From: WLNJ01 sp037131165
GTDB lineage: Bacteria; Actinomycetota; Thermoleophilia; Solirubrobacterales; Solirubrobacteraceae
Length of the DNA stretch: 8,030 bases
Assembly (NCBI GenBank): GCA_037131165.1
Contig: JBAXRO010000081.1
Coordinates: 1 to 8,030, forward strand
Reading direction: 5' to 3'
In this document: piece by piece, positions 1 through 8,030 of the stretch
Numbering within the stretch: the first letter of the stretch is position 1
How the letters are laid out: each line of letters opens with the position of its first letter
The notes under the pieces: generated by a model
The model's database searches: none
Told to the model about the DNA's origin: nothing
The model's input: only the letters and a program-made list of their open reading frames with translations
Position numbers and translations under genes: made by a program

Positions 1-151
1 AAACGACGATCGAATCGATCCCCGGAGCGGCTCGGAATGCGTCCAGGCACCAGGCGACCATCGGGCGACCCCCCAACACGACGAACGCCTTGGGTCCATC
101 GGATCCAAGGCGTTCGCCGCGTCCTGCGGCTACGACCAGCGCGGTTGCCAC
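1..151 (-). CDS. ispD: IspD, 2-C-methyl-D-erythritol 4-phosphate cytidylyltransferase (N-terminal part, cut by window edge)
   Basis: Only the first 50 codons are inside the window; the rest lies beyond the left edge. The reading begins (M)ATALVVAAGRGERLG and continues to a GPKAF segment and GGRPMV. This is the N-terminal nucleotide-binding signature of IspD (A-A-G-x-G-x-R-x-G ... P-K), which holds CTP in a Rossmann-like fold. The cytosolic enzyme joins CTP to MEP to give CDP-ME in the MEP isoprenoid pathway. The start is a GTG at 149-151, chosen because family members begin right at this strand and no ATG, GTG or TTG lies between it and the carD stop. I see no clear Shine-Dalgarno sequence, so with 16 nt separating it from carD, coupled translation is likely. 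A carD-ispD pair is also found in mycobacteria, where ispF follows; ispF would be expected just outside the window. Confidence 0.92.
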   Translation of the reverse strand, partial: MATALVVAAGRGERLGSDGPKAFVVLGGRPMVAWCLDAFRAAPGIDSIVV

Positions 152-167
152 AGGCAGGTCTGTCGGG

Positions 168-740
168 TCAGCCGGCCGCTGCTGCGGTCTTGTGCCCGTT
201 CGACTTGGCGAGCAGGTCGTCGAGGTGCGCTTCGGCCTCATCGTCCTCCATCACCAGTGCGTACTGCAGCTCCGATGCGAGGATGCGCTTCGCTCGGGTG
301 AACATCTGCTTCTCGCCGGTCGAGAGGCCCTTGTCGGACTCACGCACCGCCAGGTTGCGGACCACTTCGGCCAGCTCGTAGATGTCGCCGGTCTTGATCT
401 TGTCGCGGTTGTGCTTGAAGCGGCGGTTCCAGTTCTTCGGCATCTCGGAGCACTCCGAGGAGATCACCTTGAGGACCTTCTTGACCGTCTTCTCGTCGAT
501 CACCCGACGCAGGCCGGAGCGGCAGGCGTTCTCGCTCGGGACCATCACCGTCATGTCGTTGTGATGGATCTTGATCGTCAGGTACTCGCGCTTCTCGCCG
601 AGCACTTCCTTGACTTCCTTGGTTACGACCTCACCGGCACCGTGGTGCGGGTAGACGACCGAATCGCCAACTTCGAAGTCGATCTCTTCGACTACGAGCT
701 CGACCTCGAGGTCGTCTTCTTGAATGGTGCTGTTGGGAAT
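168..740 (-). CDS. carD: CarD family RNA polymerase-binding transcription regulator, apparent ATT start
   Basis: The 190-residue product matches actinobacterial CarD along its length. An N-terminal RNA polymerase-interacting (RID, Tudor-like) domain starts at about residue 20 with DFEVGDSVVYPHHGAG. A helical DNA-binding domain follows, with NWNRRFKHN at 103-111 and GLSTGEKQMFTRAKRIL at 138-154. Trp104 aligns with Trp85 of Mycobacterium tuberculosis CarD, the residue that wedges into the upstream edge of the promoter bubble; the constant offset of 19 suggests no gaps. CarD binds the RNAP beta subunit and stabilises open complexes, notably at rRNA promoters. The start is unusual: AGGAGG (746-751) lies 5 nt before ATT (738-740), and the reading frame has no ATG, GTG or TTG between the disA stop and the core domain. 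The resulting extension of about 19 residues is acidic. A start at ATC for residue 20 is possible but lacks a spaced ribosome site. Identity is near certain; the start is less so. Confidence 0.93.
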   Translation of the reverse strand: MPNSTIQEDDLEVELVVEEIDFEVGDSVVYPHHGAGEVVTKEVKEVLGEKREYLTIKIHHNDMTVMVPSENACRSGLRRVIDEKTVKKVLKVISSECSEMPKNWNRRFKHNRDKIKTGDIYELAEVVRNLAVRESDKGLSTGEKQMFTRAKRILASELQYALVMEDDEAEAHLDDLLAKSNGHKTAAAAG

Positions 741-745
741 GGTGT

Positions 746-751
746 CCTCCT
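746..751 (-). promoter_or_regulatory. Strong Shine-Dalgarno sequence (AGGAGG) that decides the carD start
   Basis: On the minus strand AGGAGG is followed by ACACC and then ATT in the carD frame. The 5-nt spacing is optimal, and this is the only full-length Shine-Dalgarno match in the disA-carD gap. No ATG, GTG or TTG lies at a usable distance in any frame, so the site points to ATT as initiation codon. Confidence 0.75.
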
Positions 752-789
752 GTTCGGTCCGGCGGCCGCTGGTGCTGCTTCGCAGATCG

Positions 790-1914
790 TCAGATCTGCA
801 GGTAGCGGTCCACGAGATTGATTTCCTGAAGCCGCCGGAGCCCTTCGCGAATGTCCTTCGCTCGGAGATCTCCGACTCCCTCGATCGCCTCCAACTCGCC
901 GTCGGGGGCGGCGAGCAGCTCCTCGAGGCCCTCGAAGGCCTCGACGATCCGCTGCGCAACCAGCTTCGGCAGGCGTGGGATGCGACCGAGCACCCGATAG
1001 CCCTTGGGGGCGACCGGGAGATCGATCGTGTTGACCTTTCGGTCGTGTCCGAGCAGCTCTGCGAGCCGCCCAAAGTCGAGAAGATCCTGGTGCGAGAGAC
1101 GGGCGAGCTGCTCCATCACGCCGGCGATCCCATCCGCTCCCACCTCAACGAGGTAGTCGTCCACGAGTGCGGCCTTGTCGGCGGCCACACCGACGAGGAC
1201 CTCGTCGAGCTGCATCTCGATCAGCCGGCCCTCGGTGCCGAGTTCGACGATGTGGCGCTCGATCTCGGAACCCATCCGCGTCACCAGCTCGCCCCGCTGA
1301 AGCACGGTGAGGACGTCGTGGAGAGTCGCGTTGCCCTCGAACTCGAGAGCAGTCAGGCGAGTCGAGACCTGGTCGAGCCTGCTGCGGTATTTGTCGAGCG
1401 TCGCCAGCGCCTGGTTGGCCTTGGCGAGAACGACGGGGATGTCCTCGAGGATGTACTTCGCGCCGTCGGAGTAGAGCGACACGACCTCGCGCCTCTGCGA
1501 GATCGCGATCACGAGGGCGTCAGCCTGCTTGGAGAGCCGCTCCGCCGTGCGGTGGCGGGTCCCGGTCTCGCTCGACATGATCGTCGGGTCCGGCGTCAGC
1601 TGGACGTTCGCCCAGACGATCTTCGTGGCGCTCGGGTTGAGCAGGATCGCGCCGTCCATCTTTGCGAGTTGGTAGAGGAACGCCGGCGAGTAGTCGATGT
1701 CGACCCGGATCCCGCCGGACATCATCTGGGCGAGCTCCTCCGGGTCGCCGATCACGACGAGAGCGCCGGTGCGGGCGTGCACGACGTTGTCGATGCCCTC
1801 ACGCAGAGCCGTTCCGGGGGCCACCATCTCCAACGATCTGACGAGGCCGGGCTCCTGACGCGTTTCGAGTTCGATTAGTTGATCGTCCTCTGATCGCGTC
1901 TGCATCAGACCCAT
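790..1914 (-). CDS. disA: DisA, diadenylate cyclase / DNA integrity scanning protein
   Basis: This 374-residue protein converts two ATP into cyclic di-AMP and, in studied species, patrols DNA and lowers c-di-AMP synthesis at branched structures. The N-terminal DAC domain (about 30-150) contains VAPGTALREG (31-40), the catalytic DGA motif (87-89, in KMDGAILL) and the ATP-binding RHRTAE motif (120-125). A helical linker follows (about 150-310). A C-terminal helix-hairpin-helix DNA-binding domain closes the protein, with LEAIEGVGDLRAKDI at 341-355. Length and motif order match the octameric DisA family, and the C-terminus VDRYLQI is close to the Bacillus form. Three starts are possible: GTG 1942-1944, ATG 1912-1914 and ATG 1903-1905. 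None has a good Shine-Dalgarno sequence; I chose ATG 1912-1914 by length. It follows radA after 92 nt and precedes carD by 49 nt. No c-di-AMP phosphodiesterase gene is visible here. Confidence 0.96.
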   Translation of the reverse strand: MGLMQTRSEDDQLIELETRQEPGLVRSLEMVAPGTALREGIDNVVHARTGALVVIGDPEELAQMMSGGIRVDIDYSPAFLYQLAKMDGAILLNPSATKIVWANVQLTPDPTIMSSETGTRHRTAERLSKQADALVIAISQRREVVSLYSDGAKYILEDIPVVLAKANQALATLDKYRSRLDQVSTRLTALEFEGNATLHDVLTVLQRGELVTRMGSEIERHIVELGTEGRLIEMQLDEVLVGVAADKAALVDDYLVEVGADGIAGVMEQLARLSHQDLLDFGRLAELLGHDRKVNTIDLPVAPKGYRVLGRIPRLPKLVAQRIVEAFEGLEELLAAPDGELEAIEGVGDLRAKDIREGLRRLQEINLVDRYLQI

Positions 1915-1915
1915 G

Positions 1916-1921
1916 ATTCTA
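1916..1921 (-). promoter_or_regulatory. Candidate -10 element (TAGAAT) at the disA start
   Basis: TAGAAT fits the actinobacterial TAnnnT -10 pattern and ends one base before the ATG at 1912-1914. The usual spacing would put the transcript start near 1909, which would favour the second ATG (1903-1905) with a leader of only a few bases. I see no good -35 hexamer 16-19 nt upstream, so support is limited to the hexamer, its position and the lack of any ribosome site. Confidence 0.25.
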
Positions 1922-2006
1922 CCGCGTCTGCGGGAAAAACGCACCGTCGCAATCGAGTTTCGCGTCGACTGCGGATCAGCCAGTTTCAGGCGCTCAGGCG
2001 GTCTCC

Positions 2007-3380
2007 TCAGACGGCTTGGAGGCGACCGTCGCCAGCTGCCGGCAATGCCCGCTGGAGAGCCTCGGCGAGCGTCCCGACCTCGGTTGCGCCCCTGCCGGCA
2101 CCGATCGGCGCGAGCAACGGAGTCAGGCCGAACTTGGCGGCCTCCGAGAGACGTCTGTCGGGGTGTGCGACCGAGCGCACCTCCCCGGTCAGTCCAAGCT
2201 CGCCGAAGCAGGCGACCGGCACCCGCCCATCGCCAGCGACGACTCCGCGGGCAGCGGACGCAACCGCGATCGCGATCGCCAGGTCAGCTCCGGGTTCGTC
2301 GACCCTGACACCGCCTACGACGTTGAGGAAGACGTCAGCCGAGGCGGTCTCGAGGCCGCCATGCCGACCGAGGACGGCGAGCACGAGCGCCAGACGGTTG
2401 CGGTCGATCCCGTTGACCACCCGCCGAGGTGACGGAAGCTCCGACGGCGAGACGAGCGCCTGGACCTCGACCAGCAGCGGACGCGAACCCTCCATCGCGC
2501 AGAGGACGACGCTTCCCGGTGCATGGGTCGCCTCGGCGACGAACCGTGCGGACGCATCGAGCACCTCGACAAGGCCGTCGTCGCGCATCTCGAAGACTCC
2601 GGCCTCGTCGGTCGAGCCGAAGCGGTTCTTGATCGCTCTCAAGGTCCGGTAGGTGCGCTCGCGCTCGCCGTCGAACCGGATCACGCAGTCCACCAGATGC
2701 TCGAGCACACGCGGACCGGCGAGGTCCCCCTCCTTGGTGATGTGACCGACGAGGATCGTCGCGGTACCGAGCGACTTGGCGGTCCGCATCAGGGCACCTG
2801 CCACCTCCCTGACCTGGCCGACCGTCCCGGGCGCGCCGGTGAGGCCATCGGCGTGGAGGGTCTGGACGGAGTCGATCACGCAGACGCTCGGCCGTTCCGC
2901 CTCGATCGTCGCGATCACCGCTCCGAGGTCGGTCTCGGCGAGGACGGGCACCTCGAGCGAGCTGCCGCCGAGCCGCTCGGCCCTGAGCCTCACCTGCTGG
3001 GGTGACTCCTCGGCACTGACGTAGAGCACGCGCTCGCCTGCGCCAGCGAGATTCGCAAGCGCCATCGCGGTGAGGGTCGATTTACCGATCCCCGGCGCCC
3101 CGCCCAGCAGGATCAGCGACCCGGGGACGATCCCGCCCCCGAGGACGCGATCGAGCTCGCCGACACCGGTCGAGAGCCTGCGGCTCTCCTCGGTCGGGAT
3201 CTCGCCGAGGGCGACCGGAGTCCCCGCCCGACCGCGGGAGGCACGGGTCGGACCGGATGCCGGCTCGCGGCGCTCCTCGACCATCGTGTTCCACTCCTCG
3301 CACTCGGGGCAGCGGCCGTGCCAGCGGGCCGCGACATGCCCGCAGCCGGAACAGACGTGGACTGTTGAGCTCTTCGCCAT
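2007..3380 (-). CDS. radA: RadA, DNA repair/recombination ATPase (branch-migration helicase)
   Basis: RadA is a RecA-like hexameric ATPase that acts with RecA in recombination, extending branched intermediates during repair. The 457-residue product has the full family layout. A C4 zinc finger (Cys10, Cys13, Cys24, Cys27) comes first. The RecA-like core carries Walker A GGAPGIGKST (92-101), Walker B VCVIDS (165-170) and the RadA-specific KNRFG motif (250-254). The C-terminal Lon-like domain (from about 280) includes DEPGADLAIAIA (360-369 region); RadA proteins lack Lon protease activity. I chose ATG 3378-3380 because MAKSSTVHVC places the zinc finger at the usual distance; a TTG 13 codons upstream lies inside the promoter candidate. 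GGTGAG sits a few bases before the ATG. The gene lies between the CDGSH gene (125 nt away) and disA (92 nt away), as in radA-disA pairs elsewhere. Confidence 0.97.
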   Translation of the reverse strand: MAKSSTVHVCSGCGHVAARWHGRCPECEEWNTMVEERREPASGPTRASRGRAGTPVALGEIPTEESRRLSTGVGELDRVLGGGIVPGSLILLGGAPGIGKSTLTAMALANLAGAGERVLYVSAEESPQQVRLRAERLGGSSLEVPVLAETDLGAVIATIEAERPSVCVIDSVQTLHADGLTGAPGTVGQVREVAGALMRTAKSLGTATILVGHITKEGDLAGPRVLEHLVDCVIRFDGERERTYRTLRAIKNRFGSTDEAGVFEMRDDGLVEVLDASARFVAEATHAPGSVVLCAMEGSRPLLVEVQALVSPSELPSPRRVVNGIDRNRLALVLAVLGRHGGLETASADVFLNVVGGVRVDEPGADLAIAIAVASAARGVVAGDGRVPVACFGELGLTGEVRSVAHPDRRLSEAAKFGLTPLLAPIGAGRGATEVGTLAEALQRALPAAGDGRLQAV

Positions 3381-3390
3381 CGTCTCACCG

Positions 3391-3419
3391 ACACTAGGGA
3401 CCGGCGCGGCGGTTACCAA
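3391..3419 (-). promoter_or_regulatory. Candidate radA promoter (TTGGTA - 17 nt - TAGTGT)
   Basis: On the minus strand a -35-like TTGGTA (3414-3419) and a -10-like TAGTGT (3391-3396, TAnnnT pattern) are separated by exactly 17 nt. Transcription would start near 3384, only about 4 nt before the radA ATG, giving an almost leaderless mRNA. The site lies just past the hairpins that follow the CDGSH gene, consistent with a new transcription unit starting at radA. It is predicted from sequence only. Confidence 0.4.
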
Positions 3420-3425
3420 GCGGCC

Positions 3426-3440
3426 GCGCAGTTGCTGCGC
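3426..3440 (-). terminator. Perfect 6-bp GC-rich hairpin in the CDGSH-radA gap, possible terminator
   Basis: GCGCAG, a 3-nt loop and CTGCGC form a perfect stem-loop about 65 nt downstream of the CDGSH stop and 45 nt before radA. No U-tract follows, so it is not a classical intrinsic terminator. It could act as a U-less or factor-assisted terminator, stabilise the 3' end of the clpC transcript, or have no function. Confidence 0.3.
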
Positions 3441-3452
3441 AGAGCGCGTTCA

Positions 3453-3502
3453 GGCCCGCGTGCGGACGCCGCAGTCGGGCGGCACCAAGGGCTGCGCGGG
3501 CC
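3453..3502 (-). repeat. 8-bp inverted repeat just after the CDGSH stop codon
   Basis: GGCCCGCG (3453-3460) and its perfect complement CGCGGGCC (3495-3502) flank a 34-nt GC-rich loop, 3 nt beyond the CDGSH stop codon. The arms could form a long hairpin at the 3' end of a clpC-CDGSH transcript. At this GC content an 8-bp match may arise by chance, so functional support is weak. Confidence 0.3.
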
Positions 3503-3505
3503 GGC

Positions 3506-3721
3506 TCAGGCGTCGGCGCGGACGCAGGACTCGAAGCCCTCGCCGCTGTGCTTGCCGTCGCAGAACGGCTTGTCCGTCGAATGCCCGCAGCGGCAAAGCG
3601 CGATCGCCTGCCCCTCGTCGGTCTCCCTGATCAGGTTGCCGTCGGCATCGACCACTCGGACGTGGCCAGTGATCTTCAGCGGGCCGTTGTCGCGGACCTT
3701 GACTTCGACTGTTTCGCTCAT
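3506..3721 (-). CDS. Small CDGSH-type iron-sulfur protein
   Basis: This 71-residue protein carries the CDGSH (mitoNEET-type) signature CRCGHSTDKPFCDGKH at 43-58. The predicted 2Fe-2S ligands are Cys43, Cys45, Cys54 and His58, with the same spacing as human mitoNEET (Cys-x-Cys-x8-Cys-x3-His). The three-Cys one-His cluster is redox active and labile to acid. The N-terminal part (VEVKVRDNGPLKITGHVRVVDADGNLI) is predicted beta-strand and typical of short bacterial members. There is no signal peptide or membrane anchor, so the protein should be cytosolic. Its cellular role is unknown; electron or cluster transfer and redox sensing are the usual proposals. The ATG at 3719-3721 lies 10 nt after the clpC stop, without a clear Shine-Dalgarno sequence, so co-transcription and coupled translation with clpC are likely. 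Longer upstream readings of this frame are shadows of clpC. Confidence 0.9.
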   Translation of the reverse strand: MSETVEVKVRDNGPLKITGHVRVVDADGNLIRETDEGQAIALCRCGHSTDKPFCDGKHSGEGFESCVRADA

Positions 3722-3731
3722 CGTCGGGAGG

Positions 3732-6305
<2,574 letters not shown>

Positions 6306-6425
6306 GGGCCCTCCCCCCTTGGCGCTGAACGCCGTTAGCCGTGTACGCCGAAACAGCCCACAGCCCGAAAGGTTGCGCGGGACGCGTTCCGTTCGGGTCG
6401 TGGTGAGTCTTGGCGGCCATGGCCC

Positions 6426-6434
6426 ATCCTACCA
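6426..6434 (-). promoter_or_regulatory. Candidate extended -10 promoter upstream of clpC
   Basis: TGG followed by TAGGAT (6426-6431) matches an extended -10 (TGn-TAnnnT). No convincing -35 is present, which extended -10 promoters can tolerate. The start site would be near 6418-6420, giving clpC a leader of about 114 nt. It lies in the 176-nt lysS-clpC gap, the widest in the window, and clpC would otherwise depend on read-through from lysS. Confidence 0.4.
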
Positions 6435-6481
6435 ATCGGCAGCGGACGGGCTGAGTGGTTCGACGCGCCGGGATCGCGCGC

Positions 6482-7966
6482 TCAGCGCTCTTCGCGCATG
6501 GCCGGGAAAAGCACGACCTCGCGGATCGCGCTGCTGCCCGTCAGCAGCATCACCAGCCGGTCGATCCCGAGTCCGAGCCCGCCGGTCGGCGGCATTCCCT
6601 GTTCGAGCGCCCGTACGAAGCCCTCGTCGTAGGGCTGCGCCTCCTCGTCGCCGGCCTCGGCGTCGGCCCTCTGGGCCTCGAACCGACGGCGCTGCTCGTC
6701 GGGGTCGTTGAGCTCGCTGAAGGCGTTGGCGATCTCCATCCCGCCGGCGTATGCCTCGAACCGCTCGACCAGGCCATCCTCGCTGCGGTGGCGCTTCGCG
6801 AACGGCGACAGCTCGACCGGGTAGTCGAACAGGATCGTCGGCTGCTGGAGGTCGGGCTCGACGTGCTTGGTCAGGAGCTCGTCGACCAGCTGCGCCCAGG
6901 TGTCGGTCTCGGGGGCTTCCATCCCGGCGGCCCCGATCGCTGCGGCGAGCGCCTCCCTGTTGCGGTGCTCGATCACGTCGATGCCGCAGCGCGAGCGGAT
7001 CGCCTCGCGCAGGGTCTCGCGCTTCCAAGGTGAGACGAAGTCGATCTCACCCTCGTAAGCGACGGCCTCGGCAACCTCGCGAACGAGTGCCTCGAGCCGG
7101 TCGGCGACGACCCGGTAGTCGGACCATGCCTCGTACCACTCGAGCATCGTGAACTCGGGGTTGTGCTTGTGGGAGATCCCCTCGTTGCGGAAGTCCTTCC
7201 CCAACTCGTAGACCCGCTCGAGCCCGCCGACGATCAGCCGCTTGAGGTAGAGCTCGGGAGCGATCCGCAGGTACAGCTCCATGTCGAGAGCGTTGTGGTG
7301 CGTCGTGAACGGACGCGCCGCCGCACCGCCGTAGAGCGGCTGGAGCACTGGCGTCTCGACCTCGATGAACCCGTCGGAATCGAGCCTGCCTCGGATCGTC
7401 GAGATCACCTTCGCCCGAGTGATGAACATCTGCCTGACCTCCTCGGAGGCCATCAGGTCGAGCTCACGGCGGCGATACCTGGTCTCGACGTCCTTGAGGC
7501 CGTGGTGCTTGTCCGGCGGCGGCCGCAGGGCCTTGGCCAACAGGGTCACGCCCGTCAGCTTGAGCGAGAGCTGCCCGCGGCGGGTGCGGATCGCCGTTCC
7601 CTCGACTCCTATCACGTCACCGAGGTCGAGCTCGCTTATCTGCTCGAACAGATCATCGCCAACAGCATCCTGCTGGGCGAGCAGCTGGATCCGCCCGCTG
7701 CGGTCGAACAGGTCGAGGAAGGCCGCGCCTCCCTGACCGCGCCTCGCGGCAAGGCGGCCGGCCACCCGATGGGCCGACTCGGTCTCCTCGCCGTCGGCGA
7801 GCGAATCGTGGGCGGCGAGGACGGATTCGATCGGCTCGCAATCCTCGAACGAGTGCGGGAACGGTTCACCGCCCCGCTCCCTGATCCCGTCGGCCTTCGC
7901 GCGCCGAGCGTCGATCAGCTCCTGCTCTCGGCTCTCGCCGGAGGTGTCCTGTTCGCTGTCGCTCAA
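6482..7966 (-). CDS. lysS: Lysyl-tRNA synthetase, class II
   Basis: LysS charges tRNA-Lys with lysine using ATP and acts as a cytosolic dimer. The 494-residue product has the usual bacterial length. An N-terminal OB-fold anticodon-binding domain (about 65-145, HRVAGRLAARR through LSLKLTGVTLL) is followed by the class II catalytic core. The core shows motif 1 around GFIEVETPVLQPLYGGA (199-215), HHNALDMELYLRIAPELYLK (223-242), motif 2 with FRNEGISHKHNPEFTMLEWY (259-278), and motif 3 GLGLGIDRLVMLL (463-475). The final VVLFPAM (484-490) is standard for the family. The start is a TTG at 7964-7966, 4 nt after the preceding stop. No ATG or GTG occurs in the first 35 codons, and this start gives a normal-length N-terminal helix. 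Coupled translation with the upstream gene is likely, since I see no strong Shine-Dalgarno sequence. Confidence 0.97.
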   Translation of the reverse strand: MSDSEQDTSGESREQELIDARRAKADGIRERGGEPFPHSFEDCEPIESVLAAHDSLADGEETESAHRVAGRLAARRGQGGAAFLDLFDRSGRIQLLAQQDAVGDDLFEQISELDLGDVIGVEGTAIRTRRGQLSLKLTGVTLLAKALRPPPDKHHGLKDVETRYRRRELDLMASEEVRQMFITRAKVISTIRGRLDSDGFIEVETPVLQPLYGGAAARPFTTHHNALDMELYLRIAPELYLKRLIVGGLERVYELGKDFRNEGISHKHNPEFTMLEWYEAWSDYRVVADRLEALVREVAEAVAYEGEIDFVSPWKRETLREAIRSRCGIDVIEHRNREALAAAIGAAGMEAPETDTWAQLVDELLTKHVEPDLQQPTILFDYPVELSPFAKRHRSEDGLVERFEAYAGGMEIANAFSELNDPDEQRRRFEAQRADAEAGDEEAQPYDEGFVRALEQGMPPTGGLGLGIDRLVMLLTGSSAIREVVLFPAMREER

Positions 7967-7970
7967 GGCG

Positions 7971-8030
7971 TCAGGCGATCTTCGTGATCTTCAGCTGGCG
8001 CTTCCTTCCGTTCGGCAGGGAGATGCTGAC
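7971..8030 (-). CDS. greA: C-terminal end of a gene upstream of lysS, probably transcription elongation factor GreA
   Basis: Only the last 19 codons and the TGA stop are present; the rest lies beyond the right edge. The visible residues, VSISLPNGRKRQLKITKIA, resemble the final beta-strands of the GreA/GreB C-terminal domain, where a V-x-x-x-x-P-x-G turn is followed by an I/V-x-K-I/V strand. GreA rescues backtracked RNA polymerase by stimulating transcript cleavage. The frame is open to the edge and ends 4 nt before the lysS start, so it is certainly the tail of a co-transcribed gene. The GreA identity rests on a short, low-information match and is tentative; another small beta-rich C-terminus is possible. 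Confidence 0.5.
   Translation of the reverse strand, partial: VSISLPNGRKRQLKITKIA

Noticed and set aside
741..1073. Longer carD reading starting inside disA
   Set aside because: The upstream part overlaps disA coding sequence, looks like a frame-shifted shadow, and lacks a ribosome site. The AGGAGG at 746-751 marks the real start.
724..1878. Long plus-strand open frame (384 codons) opposite disA
   Set aside because: It mirrors disA codon for codon in a GC-rich genome, matches no family I recognise, and is rich in Arg, Leu, Asp and Val as antisense shadows are. DisA has all catalytic motifs on the minus strand.
3381..3419. Upstream TTG start for radA, adding 13 residues
   Set aside because: The added residues precede the conserved zinc finger beyond the usual family length, and the TTG falls within the predicted -35 element.
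6306..6481. HspR (HAIR), CIRCE or CtsR operator upstream of clpC
   Set aside because: I looked for the inverted repeats of these heat-shock operators on both strands and found no match.
6440..6481. lysS terminator from CGCGC/GCGCG arms after the stop codon
   Set aside because: The stem is only 5 bp with a 7-nt loop and no U-tract, which is expected by chance at this GC content.

Overview
The window reads as a housekeeping chromosomal segment of a high-GC bacterium, most likely a deep-branching member of the Actinomycetota (Thermoleophilia-like is my guess). This is inferred from the GC-rich coding sequence, a stand-alone CarD, a ClpC close to the mycobacterial ClpC1 type, GTG/TTG starts, and gene content matching the lysS-clpC1 ... 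radA-disA ... carD-ispD region of mycobacteria. All eight genes lie on the minus strand, so transcription runs from the high to the low coordinates.

In transcription order: the last 19 codons of a probable greA (cut by the right edge); lysS, class II lysyl-tRNA synthetase, 4 nt after it; a 176-nt gap holding a candidate extended -10 promoter; clpC, an 857-residue AAA+ unfoldase with a strong Shine-Dalgarno sequence; a 71-residue CDGSH iron-sulfur protein 10 nt after clpC; a 125-nt gap with GC-rich hairpins and a good radA promoter candidate; radA; a 92-nt gap; disA, the diadenylate cyclase; carD, preceded by a perfect AGGAGG but apparently starting at ATT; and the N-terminal 50 codons of ispD (cut by the left edge). 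No stretch over 300 bases lacks a gene. I saw no tRNA, rRNA, mobile element, CRISPR array or phage-like gene.

Functionally the block joins protein quality control (ClpC), recombination and DNA-integrity signalling (RadA, DisA and its product c-di-AMP), transcription control (CarD, probably GreA), tRNA charging (LysS) and the entry to the MEP isoprenoid pathway (IspD). The order clpC - radA - disA - ispD resembles the Firmicutes clpC operon without ctsR/mcsA/mcsB, and carD before ispD is the actinobacterial arrangement. I found no convincing undescribed system. The points most worth a second look are the AUU start of carD, the CDGSH gene between clpC and radA, and the near-leaderless promoter candidates for radA, disA and a small ORF upstream of clpC.
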